Source of the DNA: Selenomonadaceae bacterium
Lineage (GTDB): Bacteria > Bacillota > Negativicutes > Selenomonadales > Selenomonadaceae
Assembly (NCBI GenBank): GCA_017549815.1
Contig: JAFYNH010000093.1
Coordinates: forward strand, 1-49,980
DNA: 49,980 nt
Reading direction: 5' to 3'
Made by a program: the position numbers and the translations under genes. Numbering within the stretch: the stretch's first letter is position 1; each line of letters starts with the position of its first letter. Under the pieces are notes generated by a model. It saw only the letters and a program-made list of their open reading frames with translations, searched no databases and was not told the origin of the DNA. Positions 22,991 through 31,645 of this stretch are shown piece after piece.

Positions 22991-24661
22991 ATGATAATGA
23001 CGGGTGCAAAGGCAATCGTCGAATGTTTAAGGGAACGGGGCGTCGATATAATTTTCGGTTATCCGGGCGGAATGATTTTGCCGCTTTACGACGCACTTGT
23101 TGAGGAAAAGGAAATCCGACAAATTTTAGTCACGCACGAACAAAACGCTGCTCATGCGGCAGACGGTTATGCACGAGCAACGGGCAAAGTCGGTGTCTGC
23201 ATAGCGACTTCTGGACCGGGCGCGACAAATTTAGTAACGGGCATTGCGACGGCGTTTATGGATTCGATACCGCTGGTTGCGATAACGGGGCAAGTCGACA
23301 CGACGCTTTTGGGACGCGACGCCTTCCAAGAAACGGACATTTTAGATATAACAATGCCCGTGACAAAGCACAACTTCAAAGTCAAAGAGGCGCGGCTTTT
23401 AGTCTCGACGATTCGACAGGCATTTGAAATTGCAATGAGCGGACGCAGAGGTCCAGTGTTAGTTGACGTGCCCAAAGATTTATTTTTCGCGGAGGTTGAT
23501 TATCGCCCGCAGGAAGTTAAAGAAAAAGTTCCTTCGCAACCCGACGCCGATTTTATAATCTGCGCGGCGGAGGCGGCTGAAGAAATAGCTAAGGCTGAAC
23601 GTCCCGTAGTAATCGCAGGCGGCGGAGCAATTTCGGCGGGCGCGTCCAAAGAAATTATCGCATTCATTGAGAAATTTAATTTGCCCGTCGTTAATACGTT
23701 AATGGGTATCGGAGCTGTCCCGCGCAGTCATCCGCAGAATTTAGGCTTTGCGGGAATGCACGGCAAAAAGGCGGCGAATCATGCAATCGCGGCGGCTGAT
23801 TTAGTTATCGCGGTCGGCAGTCGATTCGGCGACAGACAGACGGGCAACGTTGATAAGTACACGCGCTCGAAGAAATTTATTCACATTGACATTGACCCCG
23901 CCGAGATTGATAAAAATATTGAAGGCAGTCTTGGACTCGCGGGCAATATGCAAGTCATTTTAAAGCTGTTGATGAGGCACGACTCCAATAAAAATCGTGC
24001 TGATTGGTGGCGGCAGATTAACGAATGGCAGGAGGAATACGACTACGATTATCAAGTTAATCGCTTGACGGTTCCTTGGGCAATGAATCAGATTGCTAAA
24101 AAGACTGCGGGGAAAAATTTTGCCTACGCGACGGACGTTGGACAACATCAAATGTGGGCGGCATTGCATTTGCACGTTGAAGAGCCGCGTACTTGGTTGA
24201 CTTCGGGCGGACTGGGAACTATGGGATTCGGACTTCCCGCCGCTATGGGTGCACAACTCGCCTACGGGAAAAATCGGCGCGTTATCTGCGTCAGCGGCGA
24301 CGGCGGAATTAAAATGACGGGCAATGAATATTACACAATCGCCCGCCTGAAGTTGCCGGTTATCTCGCTGATTGTCAATAATACCAGTCTCGGCATGATT
24401 CGCCAGTTGCAGAAAGTTTTTTATAAGGAGCGATACATTGCCTGCGAATTCGATTATCAAATGGATTATGTGGCTTATGCGCAAAGCTTTGGTATAAAGG
24501 CGGAGGCGGTCTCGACGCAGGAAGAATTTGCTCATGCGTTGGTTAAAGCCCTTGAGGATACGGAAAATCCCCGTGTTATCGTGCTTAATGTTTGGCGCAG
24601 TTTTGTTGAACCGATGATTAAGGGCGGCGCGAATATTAACGAGTTTGTTGAGTTTAAATGA
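22991..24661 (+). CDS. ilvB: Acetolactate synthase, large (catalytic) subunit
   Basis: A ThDP enzyme: the catalytic Glu in THEQNAAHAADGYARATG, the GPGATNLVTGIATA region, FAD-binding region VIAVGSRFGDR and the ThDP motif GDGGIKMTGNEY...NN. It condenses two pyruvates (or pyruvate and 2-oxobutyrate) in branched-chain amino-acid synthesis. The ATG after CAGGGGTGATTTT gives 556 residues; an upstream in-frame start would include the SD in the gene. No regulatory subunit gene ilvN and no other ilv/leu gene lies nearby, so either ilvN is elsewhere or this copy works alone. The FAD-region residues favour an anabolic AHAS over a catabolic AlsS. Confidence 0.92.
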   Translation: MIMTGAKAIVECLRERGVDIIFGYPGGMILPLYDALVEEKEIRQILVTHEQNAAHAADGYARATGKVGVCIATSGPGATNLVTGIATAFMDSIPLVAITGQVDTTLLGRDAFQETDILDITMPVTKHNFKVKEARLLVSTIRQAFEIAMSGRRGPVLVDVPKDLFFAEVDYRPQEVKEKVPSQPDADFIICAAEAAEEIAKAERPVVIAGGGAISAGASKEIIAFIEKFNLPVVNTLMGIGAVPRSHPQNLGFAGMHGKKAANHAIAAADLVIAVGSRFGDRQTGNVDKYTRSKKFIHIDIDPAEIDKNIEGSLGLAGNMQVILKLLMRHDSNKNRADWWRQINEWQEEYDYDYQVNRLTVPWAMNQIAKKTAGKNFAYATDVGQHQMWAALHLHVEEPRTWLTSGGLGTMGFGLPAAMGAQLAYGKNRRVICVSGDGGIKMTGNEYYTIARLKLPVISLIVNNTSLGMIRQLQKVFYKERYIACEFDYQMDYVAYAQSFGIKAEAVSTQEEFAHALVKALEDTENPRVIVLNVWRSFVEPMIKGGANINEFVEFK

Positions 24662-24730
24662 GGAACTAGGAGCGAGTTTCTGGGAACTAGTTCCTACTAG
24701 CCCCTAGTTCCTAAATCCTAATCCCTATCA
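24662..24730. repeat. Heptamer element in inverted orientation
   Basis: It begins AGGAACTAGGAGCGAGTTTC, the reverse complement of the AAACTCGCTCCTA end of the copies at 15182 and 20014. It then has GGGAACTAGTTCC and CCCCTAG/TTCCTAA/TCCCTAT units. Orientation is therefore independent of the direction of transcription. Confidence 0.85.
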
Positions 24731-24746
24731 AAATGAGGTGTTGCTA

Positions 24747-25676
24747 ATGAAAAAAATTTTTTCAGTGATTCTGTTCGCCTTGATGATTACGACAACTGCG
24801 CGGGCGGCAGAATTTGAAATGGTCGAGTATTCCGCGCAGGTTAAGTTGCAATGGCTAGTTGCGGCGGGTGTCCCCGAAGCCCAAACGTTTTTAAAGCTGT
24901 TGGAGCGTCCCGTATTTTTCAGCGCGGAAAATCTTGAGGACTTCGAGCGAATTCAAAAAGTAAACGCCCTTTATCAAGAGCTGAACTACGCCGCCGCGAT
25001 TGAATATGTTAAAGAGATGAATTATCTTAACGTTATGGACTTGGCTTGTAGTTTTTCACCGCGCCCAATGGTTCTTGCGCAGGACGGGCGTAAAGTTATC
25101 GTCGGTGAACTTGCGACGGTTTGTCTTATCGGCGATTACTTTATGGACGAATGCGCTGGCAAGAAGGCTCGTAAGAAAATTTCCTACGAAGTCATTCCGA
25201 TTGAAGACGGAAAGATTATGCAGGCACAAGCTAACAAGTTTAATGGCAAAATTTGCATTATTGAACAGGGCTTGATTATTTACCTTGACGAGGAACGTTG
25301 CGGGAAAATGTTTGATAATATTCGTGACATTCTTAAAAAGCATGGCGGTTGCATGATAACTTCCGACTTTGTACAGAAAAAATATTTCACAGAGACGGCG
25401 GCGGCACTTTACGGCGAACAGAATGCCCCGACGCTTTACGAAGAGACAAAGGCTGTCTATGCAAAAGTTTTGGACGATACCCTTGCCGACGACTTTTTAC
25501 AAGACGAACAAGCGGCAATGGAATTTTTGAAAGCGCACGGGCTTAAAGCTGAAAAAGTTCCGCTCTTCAAGACGACGCCGAATCTTTTTATCAGCAAACA
25601 GCTTACGCCCATTCAAATTAAAAATATCAACGAGCTTGCCGCTAAAGATTATCTTTGGATTATCACGGCTATCTGA
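24747..25676 (+). CDS. Exported protein of unknown function, possibly with a methyltransferase-like core
   Basis: A Sec signal peptide (MKKIFSVILFALMITTTARA, cleaved before AEF) precedes about 290 residues. The stretch VMDLACSFSPRP followed by KVIVGEL resembles motif I of class I SAM-dependent methyltransferases, which is odd for an exported protein; the resemblance is weak. The ATG follows GAGGTG; an in-frame TTG nine bases earlier is less likely. It ends just before a strong bidirectional terminator. No family is recognised with confidence. Confidence 0.6.
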   Translation: MKKIFSVILFALMITTTARAAEFEMVEYSAQVKLQWLVAAGVPEAQTFLKLLERPVFFSAENLEDFERIQKVNALYQELNYAAAIEYVKEMNYLNVMDLACSFSPRPMVLAQDGRKVIVGELATVCLIGDYFMDECAGKKARKKISYEVIPIEDGKIMQAQANKFNGKICIIEQGLIIYLDEERCGKMFDNIRDILKKHGGCMITSDFVQKKYFTETAAALYGEQNAPTLYEETKAVYAKVLDDTLADDFLQDEQAAMEFLKAHGLKAEKVPLFKTTPNLFISKQLTPIQIKNINELAAKDYLWIITAI

Positions 25677-25685
25677 TGAAATTTA

Positions 25686-25720
25686 AAACCTCCCTCCGCA
25701 TTTGGAGAGAGGTTTTTTTG
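25686..25720. terminator. Bidirectional terminator between convergent operons
   Basis: AAACCTCCCTCC (25686-25697) pairs with GGAGAGAGGTTT (25704-25715), followed by TTTTT on the plus strand. The minus-strand version has a U-G wobble where the plus strand has a C-A mismatch, so it serves the minus-strand operon too. Confidence 0.8.
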
Positions 25721-25736
25721 TGCCGTTAATAAATTT

Positions 25737-26693
25737 TTAAATTCGCAAGTCCAAATCGTAGCCGATAAGGTTTGTTACAACTTTGGTGAGTTTCTTTTTC
25801 TCGGCAGGAGTTATTGCCGCTTCCTTTATCTTGTGAGTCGGTTTCTTCCAAACTTTTTCTTTGGCAGGCGTTTCCTCAGCGGGTTTCTCCTCGACTTTAG
25901 GCGGCTCTTTATCGGGTTTCTTCGCAACTTCAGGCTCCTCTTTGACTTCGGGTTTCTCCTCAAGTTCGGGTTTAGTCTCGACTTTGGGAGCCTCTTCGAC
26001 TTCGGGCACTTCCTCAATTTTGGGTTTCTTAAGATTGTCGACGATCTCAAGAATTTTATCGGAAGTCGTTACCGCGAAAGGGATTTCGTCGAATTTTCTA
26101 TGCTCGGCGAGGAACGACAAAATCTTAAAGCCCTCAACAAATTTCATATCCGCGCAGGCGAGAATCAAACTAACGTCGATTTCGGTCAAAGCTTTTTCTG
26201 CGTCGGCTTCGGTGTAGGCGATTGAAACGTCGTGATTAAAATTTCGTTCGATGATTTTTTTCATCTCTTCCATTTTATCCTTTTCGTCGCCGATAAGCAA
26301 AATATCCGCGCTGGGCTTTTCCTCGTCGAGTTTTTTCTTGACGCGCTCGACCAAATCGGCAGGCAGGAACGGTTTCCGAATATAATCCTTAACGCCGAGC
26401 ATTCCCGCCTTTTGAATATTTTCCCTGTCGACCGATGCCGTCAACATCATTACAGGGACATTTCGGGTTCGCTTATCGTTGCGAATTTCCTGCAACGTTT
26501 CAATCCCGTCGAAGTCGGGCATTAAAACATCGAGCAGTACAAGGCTCACGTAACGGCTTTTTAAAATTTCTATAGCCGAAAGCCCGTTGTCGACGCAGAT
26601 AACTTTGCAGGGTAATTTCCGCTCCAAAATCATCTTTGCGATTTGCAAATTCATTTCGTCGTCGTCGACTACCAAAACAGTTTTTTCCTTCAT
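25737..26693 (-). CDS. Double receiver response regulator with Pro/Glu/Lys repeat tail
   Basis: Receiver 1 (residues 1-125) is complete: VLVVDDDEMN, the phospho-acceptor Asp in LLDVLMPDFDG, T in MLTAS and K in IRKPF. Receiver 2 (about 130-225) has the fold but lacks the acidic pair and has ACADMKF where the Asp motif belongs, so it is probably unphosphorylated. A tail of repeats such as KPEVEEAPK, rich in Pro/Glu/Lys, follows (about 228-285), then a basic end. There is no DNA-binding or enzymatic output, so it may relay phosphate or act by protein contact. It is the last gene of the five-gene signalling operon. Confidence 0.8.
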   Translation of the reverse strand: MKEKTVLVVDDDEMNLQIAKMILERKLPCKVICVDNGLSAIEILKSRYVSLVLLDVLMPDFDGIETLQEIRNDKRTRNVPVMMLTASVDRENIQKAGMLGVKDYIRKPFLPADLVERVKKKLDEEKPSADILLIGDEKDKMEEMKKIIERNFNHDVSIAYTEADAEKALTEIDVSLILACADMKFVEGFKILSFLAEHRKFDEIPFAVTTSDKILEIVDNLKKPKIEEVPEVEEAPKVETKPELEEKPEVKEEPEVAKKPDKEPPKVEEKPAEETPAKEKVWKKPTHKIKEAAITPAEKKKLTKVVTNLIGYDLDLRI

Positions 26694-26716
26694 AACTCAG
26701 TCCTCCCAAAAAATTT

Positions 26717-29227
26717 TCAAAGCGTTTCCGCAATTCGTTTGGCTTCTTCAGCAAGTTTGTCATAAAGTTTCATTGCCGTTGCGTGATTTTTCTTTATAAA
26801 TTCTTCGTTCTCGTGCTTTTCCGATTCGGAACTCGTCAACGAAGTTATAACTTTCCCTGCCGCCTCCAACGTCTTAGCCGTCGCTGAAGTTTTTTCGCCG
26901 CCGATTGATAATGCCGTCGATTTAAGCGCGTGAATGTAGACGGTATAATTTTTCCAATCGCCCGTGTCGAAGGCAGTCTGCAACTTTTTCTGCTTTTCGT
27001 CCTTAAGCTCGAAGAACTTCAGCAAAACTTCCTTGTAAAAGTCCGTCATGCCCGCGCAGTACTCAAGCCCCATTTCTACGTTGATAGATTCATTTTCCTC
27101 TTTAGCCGTATTTTCTTCGGGCTTTGAAGGCGTTTCTTCTGCGGTCGGCGGTAAAAGTTTTTCTTTGGGTAAATATTTCATCATCATCTGCTCCATAAGT
27201 CGTGCGTCAATGGGTTTGCTTAAATAGTCGTCGAAACCCTCGCGGATTAATTTTTCTCGCGCTCCAGATACTGCGTTCGCCGTCAGCGCGATTATCGGCG
27301 CGTCCTTGTTTAAATTATTGTCCATTGCCCGCGCAGCTTTTAACGTCTCTATCCCGTCCATATCGGGCATCATTTGGTCAAGGAAAATTAAATCGTAGTG
27401 ATGCTCAACGATTTTTTCTAAGCAAATCGCGCCGCTTAACGCTGTATCGACTTTTACGCGATTAGCTTTGAGCAGGTTGACTGCTACGAATAAATTCATC
27501 TCGTTATCGTCGACGACCAAAATATTAACGTCGGGCGCGACAAAGGCGGGCGTATATTTTTCGTGCGCGGAGCCAGACTCGCCTTTCAATTTGCCAATGG
27601 TTTCGTTGCCAACGACTTTTTGGGGAACAATGGCGGTAAACGTCGAGCCTTTGCCGTAAACGCTCTCGACCTCAATTTTGCCGTCCATCATCTTGACGAG
27701 CCTGTTAGTTATCGAAAGCCCTAAGCCCGTCCCCTCGATATTTTTATTCTTTTCCATATCGAATCGCTCAAAGTCGTTAAAAATTCTCGAAAGGTCTTCT
27801 TGGTGAATCCCAATGCCCGTGTCCTTAACCGTAAACTTTAAATTTATCTTGTCGTCGGAAATTTTTTCGCTGTCTATGACAAATTCAATGCCGCCCGTTT
27901 TCGTGTACTTGACGGCGTTGCTTAACAAGTTCAGCGCAATTTGCCTTATCCGAACTGGATCTCCGAATAAAAGATTTTCCGTCGCGGGATTAACTCGCAA
28001 ATCGAACTTCAAATTCTTTTTATCGGCTCGCGGTTTCATCATGTTGACCAGACTATTTATAACGTCCTTAAGCTTGTAATTGCCTTCGACCAATGAAAAT
28101 TTCCCCGACTCAATTTTGCTGAAGTCCAAAATGTCATTGATAAGCGATAAAAGTGTTTCACTCGCGGCGGCTGAATTTTGCGCGTAGCCGATAACGTCGG
28201 GATTTTGACTCTCGCGCAAAATCATTTCGTTCATACCGACAATCGCGTTAATCGGAGTCCTTATCTCGTGGCTCATGTTCGCCAAGAAATCACTCTTAGC
28301 ATTATTCGCCGCCTCCGCCGCCTTTTTAGCCTCGCGCAGAGCGTCACTTTCCCCGACCTTAGTTTTCATGATGAATAAATACGCGCTAACCAACGCAAGC
28401 ACTATCAACATTAACGTTCCGACGCTCAACATTAACGTATAAATCCTGAAGATGTCGCCCGCAATCGCCGCCCAAGTTATGTAGCCAATCATTGTGCAAT
28501 TCGTCTCTGGCAAATCAGTCGCGAATAAAAAAAATCTCCCCGCATTACTCTTACGGTAAACCGACGCCGATTTATTTTTTTCTAAGTCCCTGCGCAGAAT
28601 TTTAAAGCCGGTCTGAATCGCCTCGTCCTTAAAAAATTTTTTCTCTGCCTCGCCGTAATTTTTGTAGGGAATAATTATCCCGCCGTTGCGCTCCTGAATC
28701 AAAAGATGAACGTCCGAGCCGTAATCATACTCCGCCAAACTGAACAACTTCATCAATAAGCTTTCGTCGTAAAGCCGATAAAGTACCGCCTTAACGTTGC
28801 CGCCGTGCATGACGGGCACAGCAAACAATAAGCCTCTGCCCGCGCAGTAGTCCACAACCTCATTGCCGCGATAAGCCGAAGGCGAACGTAAAAAATCCCA
28901 CTTCGATAAAGTTACGCCGTAAATCGGACTGCCATCTAACCTCAACAAGCCGACCGATATATTTTCGTTGCCCATTTTTAAGACGTTTAAAAATTTCTCT
29001 GTCGAAGCCGAATCTGGCTCCGTCTCTAAATACTTCGCCGCCAATTTCAGTTCCGAAAGTTCCTTGCGAAATCGTTCCTCTGCAACTATCGATAAATCAG
29101 CCGTTTGTTTTGCCATCATCTTTTCCAGCGTCGCGTTGAGTAGGTCGTTTACTTCCAAGCGCAAAAAAAATCCCGACAATACTAAAACTACCAGCACCGC
29201 TAAAAATTGTAGAATTATTTTTTTCAT
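26717..29227 (-). CDS. Membrane hybrid histidine kinase (dCache-like sensor, HK, REC, HPt)
   Basis: A first membrane helix (residues 2-24), an extracytoplasmic sensor of about 230 residues of dCache type, a second helix (near 260-285), DHp with FLANMSHEIRTPINAIVGM (His near 319), HATPase (LNLLSNAVKYT, GTGLGLSITNR), receiver (Asp in LDQMMPDMDG near 614) and a C-terminal HPt (His in YIHALKSTALSIGG near 767). It is a complete phosphorelay in one chain. The start is placed at the ATG directly before the first helix; a TTG 45 bases upstream would overlap the binding-protein gene. It follows a BMP-like protein that may deliver its ligand. Confidence 0.87.
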   Translation of the reverse strand: MKKIILQFLAVLVVLVLSGFFLRLEVNDLLNATLEKMMAKQTADLSIVAEERFRKELSELKLAAKYLETEPDSASTEKFLNVLKMGNENISVGLLRLDGSPIYGVTLSKWDFLRSPSAYRGNEVVDYCAGRGLLFAVPVMHGGNVKAVLYRLYDESLLMKLFSLAEYDYGSDVHLLIQERNGGIIIPYKNYGEAEKKFFKDEAIQTGFKILRRDLEKNKSASVYRKSNAGRFFLFATDLPETNCTMIGYITWAAIAGDIFRIYTLMLSVGTLMLIVLALVSAYLFIMKTKVGESDALREAKKAAEAANNAKSDFLANMSHEIRTPINAIVGMNEMILRESQNPDVIGYAQNSAAASETLLSLINDILDFSKIESGKFSLVEGNYKLKDVINSLVNMMKPRADKKNLKFDLRVNPATENLLFGDPVRIRQIALNLLSNAVKYTKTGGIEFVIDSEKISDDKINLKFTVKDTGIGIHQEDLSRIFNDFERFDMEKNKNIEGTGLGLSITNRLVKMMDGKIEVESVYGKGSTFTAIVPQKVVGNETIGKLKGESGSAHEKYTPAFVAPDVNILVVDDNEMNLFVAVNLLKANRVKVDTALSGAICLEKIVEHHYDLIFLDQMMPDMDGIETLKAARAMDNNLNKDAPIIALTANAVSGAREKLIREGFDDYLSKPIDARLMEQMMMKYLPKEKLLPPTAEETPSKPEENTAKEENESINVEMGLEYCAGMTDFYKEVLLKFFELKDEKQKKLQTAFDTGDWKNYTVYIHALKSTALSIGGEKTSATAKTLEAAGKVITSLTSSESEKHENEEFIKKNHATAMKLYDKLAEEAKRIAETL

Positions 29228-29255
29228 ATATTTATCGCTCAGTGAAAAGCCGTCC

Positions 29256-30362
29256 TTACTCAAGAACCTCAACCCCTTTGACGAGCCAATTTATATCTTC
29301 GAGCAAGGTGTCATCGCTTATCGCCTCGCCGTCTTCGCAACGTACATTGCCCGCGTTGTCATAGATTTTACCAGAAAATATCAGTCGGTCGTTTATCAGC
29401 TCCTGCTTGAGCATTTCGAGTTTGTCTCTCATTTCCTGCGTAACCAACGGCGAATAATCCGAAAGCATTACCGCGCCGCGTTCGATTCCCAGCCAATGAT
29501 TTTTTGTAGAATTCAATTCGCCCTTCAAGTATCGCTGAATCATGTCCGAATAATATAAATCCCATATGCAAACCACCGAAGTTAAATAATGCTCCGAATA
29601 GCCGCTTAAAATTTCGTTGTAGGCAATGAAATCAACGCCATATTTATCGGCAACCTGCGCGGTCGCGTCTTCGTCTTGATGATAAGTCAGCAAGTCCGCG
29701 CCCGCCTTAATCAGTCGCATAGCGTGTTTAGCCTCAAGTCTTTCGTCCTGCCAAGAACCCGTCCACATGACAAGAACTTTTGCGTTGGGATTAGTCCTTT
29801 GAACGCCGAGAGTAAAGGCATTTATCCCGCGATTGACTTCAGTATTGTGCATGGCGGCGACGTAGCCGATTATGTTCGATTTAGTCCTCATGCCCGCCAA
29901 CGCTCCCGCTAAATATCGCGCTTGATAAAGCCGCGCAAAGTATGAAGTCAAATTTCTGTCGTGAACCTCCGCCGAATTTGTCGCGAACGCTATGTTAGGA
30001 TATTCCCGCACTAAGTCTTTAATTTCTCGCGAATAATCATAGCTTGCCAAGAATATCATGTTCACGCCTTGATTCGCCAAAGTTTTTATCGCAACGGGAC
30101 ATTCGCCGCTATTCTCCCGAACTTTTTCCTGTAAAAATAATTCCACGCCAAATTTTTCGCAAGCCGCCTTCATGCCGTTATAATGCGCCGAGTTCCAGCC
30201 CGAAATTTTTGTGTCGCCCAATATTACCAACCCAACTTTTTCGTGCCGCTCCTCGTTCGTTCGGGAAGAATTAAATATCATCAACGCCAGCGGGATTAAT
30301 ATTAAAAAGGACACCGCCGCCGTCACTATGTGGAATCTTTTCAGCACACCTGTTAATTTCAT
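29256..30362 (-). CDS. BMP/PnrA-like periplasmic-binding-type protein, membrane-anchored
   Basis: A basic-membrane-protein (BMP) family fold: KVGLVILGDTKISGWNSAHYNGM, then FLASYDYSREI, NIIGYVAAMHNTEVNRGINAFTLG, and VMWTGSWQDE. BMP proteins bind nucleosides or similar molecules for ABC importers. Here no importer genes are present. The N-terminal hydrophobic helix (about 12-31) has no lipobox Cys, so it is probably an uncleaved anchor. Its place between a diguanylate cyclase and a hybrid kinase suggests a sensor role; the ligand is unknown. Confidence 0.8.
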   Translation of the reverse strand: MKLTGVLKRFHIVTAAVSFLILIPLALMIFNSSRTNEERHEKVGLVILGDTKISGWNSAHYNGMKAACEKFGVELFLQEKVRENSGECPVAIKTLANQGVNMIFLASYDYSREIKDLVREYPNIAFATNSAEVHDRNLTSYFARLYQARYLAGALAGMRTKSNIIGYVAAMHNTEVNRGINAFTLGVQRTNPNAKVLVMWTGSWQDERLEAKHAMRLIKAGADLLTYHQDEDATAQVADKYGVDFIAYNEILSGYSEHYLTSVVCIWDLYYSDMIQRYLKGELNSTKNHWLGIERGAVMLSDYSPLVTQEMRDKLEMLKQELINDRLIFSGKIYDNAGNVRCEDGEAISDDTLLEDINWLVKGVEVLE

Positions 30363-30373
30363 TTTCGCCTCGC

Positions 30374-31645
30374 TCAGAATATTTTTTCCGGCTCGAAAAC
30401 TATTTTCATCGCCATACCTTTATCAAGCCGCGAAAATATTCTGTTCTTAACTAATTCCGCTTCGATTAATGCCGCCTCTGGTAACAAGACGAGAAATTTT
30501 TTCCCGCTACAAGTCACGCAATCGCTTTTTCTTAGCGAATGTATTAACGTCTCTTTGAACTCCTCCGCAAAACTTTCGTCAAGCAACGTAAACTGCATGA
30601 GGATAAGTTTACGCTTGTAATTTTCCGACAGCCGCACCATGAGCCGATATATTTTTTTGAAGTCTTCAAACTCGACTACATACGCGCCCGGCTCGATATT
30701 TCGTTCGCCCAAAATCATTCGCATTTGCGATATTCCTTCGACCGACGCTAAATTATTATCCGAACGTTTTTTCGCGCCGAAGACAAAAATTCCGTGCTTG
30801 CCGTGCTGTTTGACTTCGTAAAGGGCTTTGTCCGCCTTTTCGTAAAGCGTTGAAAAATCTTTTCCCTCTTCGGGAACAAAGACCGCGCCAATCGACGTTC
30901 CCAACGGAATATCCATATCTTCGCCAAACATTTTCCGCGCAGTTTCTAAAAGGTTTTCGTTCAGAAAGTTCGCCTTATTTTTCAAAACTTTTTCGTCGTC
31001 AATATCGCGAAGGAAAACTACAAATTCATCGCCGCCCATGCGTCCCGCCAAATCGTTTTCGCGAATAATGCTTTTAATCAGCTCGGCGAATCTAATTAAA
31101 ATTTTGTCGCCCGCTATGTGTCCGTAAATGTCGTTTATCAGCTTGAAACTATCCAAATCCAGCATGAGCAACGCGCCCGCCGATTTTTTTACTGCCTCGC
31201 CGATTTCCTTCTGCGCGGAACTTTTATTTAGCAATTTAGTCAGCTGATCCGTCGACGCCTCCGCTTGAAGTCCGCGAATCTTGTCCAAATTGTCCATTAT
31301 TACCCCGACGCGCTTTAAAAGAATATCGGGACGTAAAGGCTTGCGAATGTAATCAGCCGCGCCGACTTCAAAGCCCTTGCTTTCCGACTCTATGCTTTCG
31401 TCCGCCGTCATGAACATTATCGGAACCGTGCCCGCGCTTTTTTCCTGTAAAATCCTGTGCAATTCGTAGCCGTCCATTTCCGGCATCATCAAATCCGATA
31501 AAACCATGTCGGGACGTTCCGCCTCGAATAATTCTATCGCCTCAAAGCCGTCCGACGCCGTGATTATTTCGTATTTGCGCGATAATATGTGCCGCGCCAT
31601 CATCAACATCATTTCTTCATCGTCGACGACTAATATTTTGCTCAT
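30374..31645 (-). CDS. Response regulator with GGDEF diguanylate cyclase domain
   Basis: A receiver (ILVVDDEEMMLMMARH; Asp in LSDLMMPEMDG) precedes a GGDEF domain with an intact active site (RMGGDEFVVF) and an inhibitory I-site REND five residues before it, so it should make c-di-GMP with product feedback. A C-terminal extension of about 125 residues (from NNLASVEGI) resembles another, partial cyclase-like fold and has no recognised motif. The ATG overlaps the preceding stop (ATGA), so translation is coupled to the large kinase, its probable phosphodonor. Confidence 0.88.
   Translation of the reverse strand: MSKILVVDDEEMMLMMARHILSRKYEIITASDGFEAIELFEAERPDMVLSDLMMPEMDGYELHRILQEKSAGTVPIMFMTADESIESESKGFEVGAADYIRKPLRPDILLKRVGVIMDNLDKIRGLQAEASTDQLTKLLNKSSAQKEIGEAVKKSAGALLMLDLDSFKLINDIYGHIAGDKILIRFAELIKSIIRENDLAGRMGGDEFVVFLRDIDDEKVLKNKANFLNENLLETARKMFGEDMDIPLGTSIGAVFVPEEGKDFSTLYEKADKALYEVKQHGKHGIFVFGAKKRSDNNLASVEGISQMRMILGERNIEPGAYVVEFEDFKKIYRLMVRLSENYKRKLILMQFTLLDESFAEEFKETLIHSLRKSDCVTCSGKKFLVLLPEAALIEAELVKNRIFSRLDKGMAMKIVFEPEKIF

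Noticed and set aside
15182..24730. The repeated TAGGRAY/TTCCTA sequences considered as a CRISPR array
   Set aside because: The units are 7 bp without unique spacers and are scattered as separate hairpins; there are no cas genes.
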